The notes below the pieces were generated by a model that saw only the letters and a program-made list of their open reading frames with translations, had not been told where the DNA came from and made no database searches. Positions 44,404-55,258 of a stretch of 64,000 nt of DNA are shown piece by piece. How positions within the stretch are numbered: position 1 is the stretch's first letter; every line of letters begins with the position of its first letter. The translations under genes and the position numbers were made by a program. This stretch comes from Eutreptiella sp. 'Long Island Sound 2002' (taxonomy: Eukaryota; Euglenozoa; Euglenophyceae; Eutreptiales; Eutreptiaceae), in NCBI GenBank assembly GCA_964036045.1, contig OZ038382.1, forward strand, positions 117,295,429-117,359,428. The letters are read 5' to 3'.

Positions 44404-45419
44404 TTACGTCACAATGCTGAACCTGTTTGATCGCAGCAACACCACACTACCATCCACATGCTTCGCCAAGCTAGAAAAGGTCCTAGGCATTCCCCCTTGG
44501 GGCCGGCCATGCCATGTGTCCTTCTCAAGATGCCGGTTCACAGATAGTGCAGACTCATGAATTGAAAGCCCACACATTTCGCCAAACACGGCAATGGCTT
44601 TTGCCCGCAGCGATGCGCTGTCCAACAGGGCGTCGCTGTTGATGGCATGCAGGCTTTGGGCCACGGCATAGAAGAAACATGCCCCTGCAACGTCGTGGTC
44701 CGGTAGAATGCGAAGCTTCAAGGACCGCACGGTTGGTAGGACTATGCCACCCTCGGCCTTGTTGGGCTGTTGGTCCACGTCGTCCAATGCAATAGCATCT
44801 GGATCTATCGCAGTTGTCTTTGTGCCTTGCTCTTTCTTGCCACGTTTCACGGCAGCCCCATTATTTAGGGGTGTAACCCCTGCATGGGCGCTTCCTGCTC
44901 CGTGGGCTCTGTTCCAATGAACTTGGGTGTTCCACCGGTGGTCGACCCGGAATCCGCACTGGACTGACTGCAAGCCTTCACTGTCGCCACAGTGCCTGTG
45001 CTACAAGGACTATAGTGCACAGCAGCTTGCTCCTTGGGTTTCTGTGCAAGTGGTATAGGGGACTCCTCCAAGGAACTCGCCACCCCTCCATCACTAACCG
45101 CCGGTGTCAAAAATGCAGAGTCCGGTACTGCAGGGGGGGCTGGGGAGTGTGGCGTGAGAACCCCTTTAGGGTCTACTATGGGTGCAATGGAAGGTGACTC
45201 ACCCGTGCCGCACACCTGGGACATGGGGTCTGGTGTTCCATGTCCCTGCGTTGCAACACATGCCAGGGAGTCAGTTGCACCACCTGTGGGGGGGTCAGGT
45301 GGACTGAACACCTCACCAGGGCTATCCACACTTTGTGCACGTGCCGGGGGACCACGCCCCTGTGCCAAAGAGGACGAAGTGGGAGTCACAGACTCATGGC
45401 GTGAGGGGTCTCTTGCCAT
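44404..45419 (-). CDS. Disordered region plus OTU-type protease domain
   Basis: 45419-44865 encodes a Pro/Ser/Thr-rich region (SLEESPIPLAQKPKEQAAV). After a frame change near 44900, 44973-44404 holds an OTU-like core: LPDHDVAGACFFYAVAQSLH (Asp92/Asp94, Cys99) and later DTWHGRPQGGMPRTFSSLAK then VVLLRSN. OTU proteases show D-x-x-G-x-C-h-F followed by a helix, and a W-x-G...h..hA...hxhh segment, both visible here. The catalytic His would lie in the following 44400-44190 stretch, which is frame-broken. Copy B keeps EDSPIHLAHRPKE and RPKGGLRDRFGSLVNHVGG. Confidence 0.6.
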
Positions 45420-46863
45420 GAGAACCGCCGCTCCAACCCTGCGCTACGGCAGAGGACGTGGAGTCATTTGGGTCACCTCGAGGGTGCCCTTCTGGACTGA
45501 ATGGTTCGGTGTATGCAGGGCGCACACCGGCCTCTTCCATCTCCTCCACTAGTTGCTGCAACATCTGAAGACCTCCATCATCCCTCCACGCGTTGTCCAC
45601 CTCCCGTACGGCCGCATGCAGACGGCCGGGGTGACTGTCTGGCACCTCTGGGCTAAAGGGGCTGCAACGCATCAACAGCTCGCTGCAGTCTTGCATGGGC
45701 ACCCGCATGACATTTGCGAAGTGGCGGCCCAGCGTGTATGCTGCCACCAGGCTGTCCTCGCTCACTGGTTCCTTGCGCTACTCTTGCAGCCCCTGGCATG
45801 CAATCGTCAGGCAGCGGGCTGCCCCATGGGCGGCTTGCAGCCACACTTGGTCAAAGCGCTCTTGCCGTGTCTGGGTGACAGTGACACACGCACGTGGGCC
45901 CGCAGCCTCAGGCAGCAACAAGTTGCGCCGACGGGCAGCAGGCGCCTTGGGGACTGGCAACAGGTCGCTCACAACTGGTTTGGGCCCACTTGTCACTTGG
46001 GGCCACAGATATGGGCCAGGCGTAACGTGGCAAATGACGTTGTCATAGAAGAAACCCATTGTAGGGGTTGGATATGCCTCGCCCCCAATCCAGAACGGCC
46101 ACTTGTCAACCAGAGGTAGGGCAAGCACCCATTCAAACCAAACCGCGCTTTGCTCTGTCATCTTCACAGTTGACGGCCAGCCGGCAATTGCATCGGCCTT
46201 ACGACGGCCTGGCCGGCCACTGTTTTGTTTTGCAAGTCGGTCCCACAGTTCTGTGGCAACTTCCCGGTAGTGCACGTGGCTACCCCCATCATGCATGGTG
46301 GGCACGGCAAACCCATGCTCGGTGTACATGAACCGGCACAATGCCATGCAACCATGCGGATTCACCACGTCTAGGTCACACGAGGCCATGCGGGCCTTCA
46401 ACCGTCTCCATAGGATACGGGGGGGTTTTGGGGTAGCACACCGGACTTCAAGCACCACTCCTGCATGCTCCTCGTCCCTGCTGAGGAAATGCGAACGGCT
46501 AATTCGCATGCCCTCCTGCCACACCCGCAGGGGGTTTTTCTTGGGCCGTTGAACTGCGAACCGGTACATCGCTCGGCGGTTCAGCACCCCGTCTGCGAAA
46601 TACGGAACCCCACCCCCGTGATTCTTCCGGATGAGCTGCACTGTTTTGGCACTATAGGGCCCGTGAACAGTGGGTTTTGGGGGGGTGGGGGGGTCCTTGC
46701 GTACGTACTTGGGGGGCTGTTGGGGGGATGGCGGTGGCACGGCAGTGCACATCAGGGCCTCCTCCACGGCTTCCACGGCTACCTGGTATGGGGTTGGGGT
46801 AACGTGGGGTCTGCGCGGAGGACGCACTGGCGTTGGACAGGTTGTGCGCAATGACCTAGACAA
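45394..46863 (-). CDS. N-terminal part of multidomain protein, OTU-like
   Basis: The frame of 361 residues (46863-45778) begins with the Pro-rich and NRRAMYRFAVQRPKKNPLRV module. Residues 162-211 then read CDLDVVNPHGCMALCRFMYT, HVHYREVATELWDRLA, and residues 266-283 TPTMGFFYDNVICHVTPG. A D-x..G-C-M-x-L core (Cys172), a helix and a C-terminal N-V-I-x-H (His279) resemble an OTU-like fold, less clearly than the downstream one. After one TAG (45778-45780) the same frame continues (45765-45394: DSLVAAYTLGRHFANVMRVP). The TAG may be a nonsense mutation or lie in an intron. First segment of the large element's upstream gene. Confidence 0.45.
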
Positions 46864-46899
46864 GCTGTCAAGGTAGGGGCTGGCATATGTCGTGCAGCA

Positions 46900-48180
46900 C
46901 TAGGGTGCACGAGGGCTGAGTGCACTGGTGTTCGGCAAGTTTGGCAAACATGCAGATCCGTTGGAGTATGGGGAGATGCCTGGCTCCATCCAACAAAATA
47001 GGGCCTAAAACAGTAGGTCCCTCGACGGATTGTTCCCACAAAGCCCCTGCACATGGCCGACACATCATCGAAGGGGATGCATACATACGAATGACAACCG
47101 GGGTACACATATGCATGCAAACACCAACAAATCGGGACCCCTTCTCAGTAGTTGGCAGCATGTTCATCATCGAAGGGGTCGAAGGGGGCAGTAGTGACTT
47201 TGCATGATCCATCAAATAAAATAAAACAAATTCAAATAGAACCAAAACACAAACATCAACAAAGCAGACCCCCTTCTGAGTATTAGCAAAGCACACCTCT
47301 GAGATTGGTAACCGAAACAGCCAAACCAGAGCCCCTTCTCATGACATTGTTTTTGGTGGAAGCGTCAGCCTCCCGGCGCCATACGACTGTGGGGATGTTT
47401 GAAATATGTCTATGGGGCTCTTTAGGGATGCTGCTGCTGCGAAGCAGGATCCCCTCCCGGTGGAATGTAGAATCGGATGGTAGTGAATTCCCTATGCTTA
47501 GGCAAATGCTCTTTCACGCCCCACTTTCTCAACAGCTCTGCCAACACAAACAAGGCCTAAGAAAAAAGGTCCCTGCGGGAGGATTTGTCTCTGCTGTGGG
47601 GGAAGCACAAACCCGATGTCGGCAAAGCATCCCCCTGCATTGGCGCCCTTGGAAAGAAAAAATCATCGAAGGGGATGTGTAACACCCGTAACACACACTT
47701 GGCAACACAACAAAACAGAAGAGCCCCTTCTCAGCTATCCCCCTGCATATGCACAAATGACCTTGCATTGGATTCATGGTTTTTTGGGGAGCAGTGTACC
47801 ACAGCGTTGTACCACGGTGTTACATGCTAAGCGTGTCAACTGTTTGCTTGGGGACCCACATCAGGTGCGGTATTGGCTGTACTACGATGAGGATTTGGGC
47901 ATTGGCACAGGCAATGGCATTTCAAAAAATCCGTGGAACACCAAACACGGCGTAAGAAAAAGGTCCCTGCAGGGGTCTGCGCATGGCTCCCTGCTGCAGC
48001 CCAGACCCAAGTTCCACGGAGCACGCCCGTGCACACACAACGTCGCCATCATCGAAGGGGCTGAAAATGGTTGGAAACTGCACAACCCACATCTACTAAC
48101 AACAAATGGGGACGGGGAGGCAATATGTGGCTGGGTGTCAAATAGCAAACATGGATGCAAATACCAGGAAATCAGAACCC
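46900..48180 (+). repeat. CATCGAAGGGG / CCCCTTCTCAG minisatellite
   Basis: CATCGAAGGGG occurs at about 47065, 47168, 47663, 48050 and 48209, and CCCCTTCTCA(G/T) at about 47139, 47333, 47724 and 48178. Each pair is linked by AT-rich CAAACA/ACACAAA sequence. Irregular spacing of 100-500 bp. No gene is supported in this stretch. Confidence 0.65.
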
Positions 48181-48830
48181 CTTCTCAGTTGTTGTCGGCA
48201 CATTCCTCATCGAAGGGGTCTGTGGTCGTAGGCGCCAGGGCCTAGACCATGGACATACCAAACACCTCGAAACAACACACATTCAAATACACATTCAAAA
48301 GAAATGTAATGCGACACGTGGCACCAAAGTTGTAAATGTTCACAAAATGCACCGTAGCACACCTCTCAGGATTGTAATCTGTGAAAGACATTTTTTCCAT
48401 GTTTTTCCACTACACAAGCACAAATGATTTTCCATTTCCCTAGTTTCCCCATTGTTGCTTTCCTGTCAGTATGCCCTCGACTTCCTTGCCTCTCTAATAG
48501 TAGCGCAGCACACAAGCATGAACACAAATGGTTTTCCCAGTTTTTTCTGTGGCCTCCTGTGGTGACTAACAATGGGAGGAGAAGTCTGATAGTGGGAGGA
48601 GGCCTTTTCCGTGTCCATTTTCCATTTCCTGATTTCCCATTTTCCATTCACGGGAGGGGGTTTTCTTGTGAAGAATGTGGTGTGGACAAGGGCGGGGGGG
48701 GGGAGGGGTTGATGTAGTGCATAATCAAGGGGTTTGGGGGAGGGGGGTTCATGGTTTGGTAATGATGGACCACAAAAATCTGATGTCTGATATCCGATAT
48801 CCGACTAGGTCGCTATACACAATCCTGGGT
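48180..48830 (-). repeat. Inverted copy of the 29.5-30.0-kb repeat
   Basis: CATCGAAGGGGTCTGTGGTC near 48206 and TGTGAAGAATGTGGTGTGGAC near 48668 match the reverse complement of 29940-29910 and 29660-29590. TCTGATGTCTGATATCCGAT near 48780 matches the 29460 end. This is the same dispersed family in opposite orientation. Confidence 0.65.
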
Positions 48831-48848
48831 CACACTGCGCAAGGGCAC

Positions 48849-49560
48849 CTACTGCACAGCGCCGCTTGTACCTCTGGGGTGTGTTACATGCACGGAGCAT
48901 GTCTTGTGCGTGTGCTGTGGCGCTGACCATGTCACCGGAGTGGGGGGGGGGGGGGGGTGCCGAACATGCCCTCCCAGCTTAGTCAATACCTCGAGATCAA
49001 CCTTGACCAGCTTCACAATCGTTTGCAAGGTCTTGGTGCACAAGTCACGGTAATGCTCTGTAGTGAGGATGGTGTCCAGCGAATAAAGAAAATCCATCCC
49101 AGCAAGGTCCCGTTCTGCCAGCACAACACTGGTTTTCTGACTAGACCAAAAGAGGGGGGTGATAACACCGACATGAAAATGTTGCATCAATCATGTGAAG
49201 CAGCCCTTCACAAGTTGTGGCAATCCCTTCAGAATATATACGTTCTGCAAGTCCTTTGGGGATTGCCCAGCAACCGGAGACAACATGAGCAGGTCATGGA
49301 CCTGTTCACACGTACCGTTATGAGGGTGCTGTGCCATTAATTGAAAGACTCAACTAAATAGTGCTTCGCACGGTTCCTCACGATGTGCAACACGTGGCAC
49401 GCGTGCATGCCACTGCGACCACAACGACCTGGCCACAACAATGGTCCGAACGTCCTCACCTCTCTCCTCAAAACCCAATGTGAGGCGCATCAGAACATGC
49501 AGACAACGACTAAGTAAAAAATCTGCTGGTTGCTCCGCCTTGTGGGGTGCCCAATAACAG
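48849..49560 (-). pseudogene. Decayed transposase-like fragment
   Basis: 49190-48849 reads VVLAERDLAGMDFLYSLDTI and LCTKTLQTIVKLVKVDLEVL. Upstream in the same frame, across stops, comes VHDLLMLSPVAGQSPKDLQN. Near 49400, another frame reads MHACHVLHIVRNRAKHYLVE, like the Cys-His block of hAT or MULE transposases. At least two stops interrupt. The family is uncertain. Confidence 0.35.
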
Positions 49561-50040
49561 TCCCTGACTTGTGACCAAATAATAAATAGAGCTCAAATGT
49601 AACCATATAGGAGATTCACTTACCCTTGCACCTATGTAAGTAATGCACTATGATTAGCATTACCAGGTATATGCAACCCTCTGAGGGTGTTTAAACTCTG
49701 TACCAAAGGTTGAAACCACTAGTGCGCCAAGTGCAAGAGAACAAGAATCGGACGCCCCATCTAGATGACTTTCGGAAAAATAGGCACCGCAGCTCCCAAA
49801 TTTAGTGAACCATCAGAAAAATAGGTAAATAAGGCGGAAATCTTCTGTAACGAAGAGTTATGCAGTACTTACAATGGGAGGTTGTACTGAGCATAGCTAA
49901 TGCAATACATCAGTTTACGAAAAGGGTAGTGAACATTTTCATCTAGCAAAATAGGAAGGCGGTGCTGTGTGTGTTGCTGCACGTCTTGAAATGCTTCTTG
50001 TGGTGGGCTGACCATGGCTATCAATCTGAGGCACCAAAAA
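49561..50040. other. No gene seen
   Basis: AT-rich unique sequence; AAAATAGG words recur near 49780-49950. Confidence 0.35.
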
Positions 50041-50049
50041 GCAACGACC

Positions 50050-51200
50050 CATATTATGCTTGTGTGCATGCTTTTCCGTTTCACTTGATGTGCAGAGTTG
50101 TCCCTGGGTTGTATTTGTGTTCTGTGTTGTAGCGGCTGTGTAGTCAAGTGGTCATGGTCTACATTGTAGTATTGTGGTTGCATGCAATATCTGTGTGCAT
50201 CTTGCTCAGTTTTGATTTCTGGCAGTGTGAAGGGCAAGGGATGTTGGCCGTGACAGGCGATTGTGTATTCATGATGCAGCCACCGCCACAGCACCAACCC
50301 CTTTCAAAGCATACAAACAAAGAGGCCTGTGGCCCTCTCATGCATTTGGGGAAAGTCCCTCTGCTTTATTGGCAGAGAGTGCCCACCTTGAAGGGGGCCT
50401 CTCCGTTTGCACGCTTTGAAAGGGGTTGGTGCTGTGACGGTGGCTGCATCATCAATGGCATCATCACACAATCACGTGTCAGCGACAAAATCCCTTGCCC
50501 TTCACACTGCCAGAAATCAAAACTAAGCAAAATGCACACAGATATTGCATGCAACCACAATACTACACCGTAGACCATGACCATGCACTTGACTACACAG
50601 CCGCTACAACACAGAACACAAATACAACAAACACAACACACAACAAATACAACAAATACAACAACAATGGCAACCATAAATGGTGCCTGGACCCCTTCAA
50701 GGTGGGCACTGTCTGCCAGTAAAGCAAAGGGACTTTCCCCAAATGCATGAGAGGGCCACAGGCTTCTCCGTGTGTATGCTTTGAAAGCGGTTGGTGCTGT
50801 GGTGGTGGCTGCATCATCAACGGCATCATCACACAATCACCCGCCGCTGCTTTATTGGCAGAGAGTGCCCACCCTGAAGGCGTCCAGGCACCATTTGTGG
50901 TAGCCGTGGGTTGCAGCAGCACAAACATGGGGTTGCGTTCCTGGAACGTTATTGAAGAGGGCTTATGCTGCTTGTGCTGGGCTGACCATGTTTGTTAATC
51001 TAAGGCACCAAACAGCAACTTCAGAATGCCAGAAACCAAAACTGAGCAAAATGCACACATATATTGCATCCAACCACAATGCTACAACGTAGACCATGAC
51101 CACCTTACCACACAGCCGCTACAAAACAGAACACAAATACAACCTAGGGACAACTCAGCACATCAAGTGAAACGAAAAAGCATGCACACAGGGAAGGCAT
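50050..51200. repeat. Nested inverted repeats (foldback-like)
   Basis: The arm at 50050-50395 is largely reverse-complementary to 50405-50640, with only about ten bases between. Part of it (AAGTCCCTCTGCTTTATTGG to CACCTTGAAGG) is again inverted at 50690-50840. Its outer part (ATTATGCTTGTGTGCATGC to GGTCATGGTCTAC) is inverted at 51010-51195. Shared words include TTTGGGGAAAGTCCCT, CACAGCACCAACC(C/G)CTTTC and GATATTGCATGCAACCAC. Local CAA repeats (50625-50665) lie in the middle. The structure could fold into long hairpins. Confidence 0.8.
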
Positions 51201-51243
51201 AATGTGTCGGTCCGTGTATAATAATTACAAAGTCTGGGCTGGC

Positions 51244-52600
51244 TCACACTGTCAATTCGGTGAACAAGAAAGGATGCCAAGCAGGGCTGGTAACATTGGT
51301 GCGTCGTATATCCAAGGGGGAACGTACATATTTTAGGTGAACAAGATCTTCCATCAACGACTGCAATCCGTCAATGAAATTTTTATGAGTGTGTACCAAC
51401 GCAGTTGCAGTATAGCCTATCCTTTGGCGCGATCTATGCCAACTAGGAAAAGAAGGCAAGACATCCATTAGTCTATCCAACATAAAGATAGCAGCAGCCG
51501 TACAGTTAAGAGACACGTTCTCATTTCCAGGCACATTCCGACGTTACGTCGATAAAAGTTATCAAACCAAGGAGTGGCTTGTGTTCCTTGCATTCCAATT
51601 GCTTACTTGGAAAAGTACAAACGGTTTGAGCTTGAACAGCCAACGAAGGGACATGGTAAGAACATTGGCCCATGTGCGAAAGACACCTACGTTGCTTACG
51701 ACTCTTCAGAGGGACATTTTTTGGCCTCTTTGTACGAGTACAACATGTTTTGTGTAAGACGGACCAAAAGTTAAAACAAGCCTGCTCAGCAACACGGTAC
51801 CAAAGATCTGACAATGTATTAAAGGTACGCCTATGCCTCTCCTGGATCTACTCCCCAATGGACTTCCTACCTCGGTAGTCGTGCCGAAAATCCAACACCA
51901 ATTGACAAAACCCGTCAACACCCTTATCATATGCATCAGGTAGATTCTCCTTTGTAGCAAATACCTTGGATTTTCGGAACTAAAGGAAGGGTAAAACACC
52001 AATGAAGAAGATGCCTGATAGCAAGCAGCAAAGGTGCGCGTCCACACAACAGAGAGGGCATCATCCGGACCTGGTCGTAGAGTCCTCAACTCCAGTATGT
52101 TGTAACCAGCTAGATGTATCCACCATTCGCATCCTCGTTATCCAGAGCCCAGCAATTGTCCAAGGTGCCACGTGTACCACAACAATTAAAATTGTCTAGA
52201 GGCCGGAGAGAAGCAACAATCGTGCAATCCAGTGGCCTCTCGTAAGGTGTGCGGCATGCTAATGACCCGAATGAGGGAAATACCAAGTTTTCAAATTTTT
52301 GGGCTGTACACAGCACATAACCAGCCGAAGTCCAGTTTCAAGGCTCAATTTTGACAGGTTTGCGAGTAATTGGGTGGCGTACCTTGCATATGTGTTTCCA
52401 TGAGGACCTTGTGGTGCAATGATGTACAACCAAGCGTGAAGCAAAGTAAGACATCCATGGTTCTAGCACGAAAGTACCTGAGGACATGAGTACAGACAAA
52501 CACACCACGACCCACCCAAAAAAGGCATTTCAGATTTTTGGGGGCTGCAAGGCATAAAAATTCCGAACACCAAGAATTCAAGTCCATAAATGGGGGTGTA
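51244..52600 (-). other. Possible exons, unrecognised
   Basis: 51534-51244 encodes a balanced 96-residue segment (AAAIFMLDRLMDVLPSFPSW, VHTHKNFIDGLQSLMEDLV). 51814-51521 and 52089-51706 are less convincing. No motif is known; this may be the 3' part of copy B or of another element. Confidence 0.25.
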
Positions 52601-52691
52601 GGTGTTCACCTCCTGACCGAGGAAAATGTATCAGTTTGAGGGCAGATACTAAAAACGGGCGTCGATTTTGATGAAAAAATGGTATGCCTCT

Positions 52692-55110
52692 TTATGGGGT
52701 GAAACAAGGACATTCAATTTGGCACAAATCGTGCGTTTTTGTTGTCAAGTCTACCCACCAATAGGGCTGCCTAAGGTTGTGTCGTTCGGCACTCTGTCCA
52801 TATGGTGCCTTTGTCCCCGGCCGTCCGAAGAACGGCATGATGTCACCATCATAAGATACTACTTCATTGCCTTGCAAGCATCGTAGCTTCTACAGCTTCT
52901 CTTGCATTCAATTACCATGAGACTCTTTGCCATGGGCGCACATCAAACCGTGCACCAAGAGCCAAGTGCGATGCCACTGCTACTCCTTGTGCCTCTGCCC
53001 ATTGCTGTAAAGGGGCACATTCTGAGGACATGTGTCTCCGGAAGGTCTTGCATACTAGTGGTGAACCTCCCAAGTGATGATATGGCGCGCTCTACGGCGG
53101 CTCTAGTAGGACCATATAGTCGCAATTGCGCAAGGACATGCCACACATTCACCCACTTTGCATGCGCCCTTTCGGGTGCCAAAGCCTCCCACATCTTGGA
53201 CATTTACACATTGGCAAACTGCTTTACCATGTGCTCCTGAAGGTCTGCCCACTCTACCAAGGCATGGTCGCAATGCATATGTACTGCACCCAACTCATCC
53301 CAGGCTGACACCATGACGCAAATGGTCTACACATATGCGGCATGCTCTCTGCTTGGAAGTGCTAGCAAACGGCCATGGTCCAACAACACTGCACACTCGA
53401 GTACCCCCCTTGGGTCAATTGTTGCCGGTCAATGCTTGATGCTAGCAAGCAACACATCAGTTAATACACGTGCCTCAAAGCAGGGAAAAGGGGTTGTTGT
53501 TGCAAACTTCTTCCCATTAGCATCAAACTAGAGCAATTGCACACCATGCCATGCACCTGTTAAGGTTTCCTGCTTGAACCGCAACCAGCCCGGACCTTCC
53601 TGTCGAGCTACCTTCTGTAGCCGTGCCTGTAGCATGTCTGCTTTGGTGGCCAAATGTGCACCACTGTGCGCACGTAGCTGTGCAACATCCTTAAAACACC
53701 GCATACCATCGTAGATGTCACCATAAACCAGCCCCCGTGCAAGTGAAGTGGCATCATGGTAGTCCTCCCACACATCGTCCTCCTTTGTCGAATGTTGCAC
53801 CTTCGAATCCAAATGATGTGCCACCCAAGGGACATTGGGCAAGGAAGCAATATTGCGACGTGCATTTGCCTGGGATCACCTGATGCGATGACACCTGGGT
53901 ATCATTTGCAACCCACTGTGCTTATCATGCTGCACATGATCCTCGACACTCTTTTGCCAGTATTTCTATTGCCGTGCCCCATTATACAAAGCACATTGTC
54001 GATCCACAACCGCCATGTTCTCAAAATGAGTAGGGCCGGCGTACTCCCAAGCATGACCCAGCTTCTGGTACAACGCATGGTAGGGCTGACCCAAGGGTGT
54101 CATCAGCACCAACCATTTGCCAATAAGGCGCACCCCAAGGTTGGCAACCCCGTCCAATGCAAATGTCACAACCCTCTTGGCCAACCAATCGCAGTCTGGG
54201 ATCCAAGTAAATAAACAGATTGCAGCTGCCTCGTAACCTTCTGTGCATCACCACATGCCACATCAACAGCACCAAGGAACACTTCACACATGCCAGTCGC
54301 AAGGATAACAAGTAGGAGGGCATATTGATTGATGTGATGCCTTTGCCTCTCCAAGCTATCGAGCAAAAAAGCCATGAAGCCTGTCATGTATCACACATTT
54401 GTTACACCATCCTGCATGGCATCATGCACTGCAGCAATTGCCTTCTCTGCTATCCACCGCCGAAAAGCATGGTGCCCGGGTGTAGAGGTCAAGGAGCAAT
54501 GAAGAAGAATGCGCTCAATTATGGTACGGATGGAGGTGCACATTCTCAACCCAATGCAAACTTCAACCAAACGTGACGAATGGCCGCCTGTGCATCAGTC
54601 AACAGCACAAGGATGCCCATGCTCCCCCCCCCTGGATGAACACAATGTTGCTTCCTACCACTTCAACTCTAGTAGCCATGGGGCACAACACACAAAACCA
54701 TTCGGCACAATGTGGCCGGAAGCTCTCCTGAGCCAATCCGTGGTGGTCCCCTGGCCTGTGCCAATTGTTGCGTGTTCATGTTGTACCACGCATTAAACCC
54801 AAGTGGCTGTCCGATATTTCCCTTTGCCAGGTTAGGGTTAGGGTGCTCTGAAATGCATCTGTTGCCCCTCCACACGCACCTACAAATGCCTTGCAACTCA
54901 GGCTGTGCGTTTTTGCAACAACTTTGCGACAACCTCAACTAAATGCTAACAAGCTTCTACCATAGCAACAGACATGGTATCCTGTCGGGTAGTGCAAACA
55001 GGAGGTGGTAGCACCAAGGCTGGCAGACAAGCGTCACTGGGCATGCTCTAGGCATGCTTGTTCATGTTCCGGCCACCAACCCTTGGTGTAGCTTGTGTTT
55101 GAGGAGGCAG
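52692..55110 (-). pseudogene. hAT-like transposase, copy B (decayed)
   Basis: Collinear with copy A over its whole length. Near 55100 it reads TPRVGGRNMNKHA then a TAG where copy A has Gln. Near 54900 comes LLQKRTA, a TGA, VARHL, a TAG, VRVEG, where copy A has Arg codons. 53865-53528 has NVPWVAHHLDSKVQHSTKED without the T insertion of copy A, and LTGAWHGVQLL. 53203-52943 reads MSKMWEALAPERAHAKWVNV, then RAAVERAISSLGRF. 52877-52692 has YDGDIMPFFGRPGT, the start of the terminal exon. Many stops are C-to-T changes relative to copy A. It is non-functional as sequenced but valuable as an outgroup for copy A. Confidence 0.75.
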
Positions 55111-55258
55111 GAGCACCCGGTGGCATTCCCATGGGTGGCACACAGGTGTCACTCGGCATGCTTTGGGCATCCCTTTTGGGATCAGGCGCCAAAGCCCTTC
55201 TTTGGGAAGCACATTGTGACATGCCTGGTACCAGGAGATCGTTTGGCTTGTGCCTATA

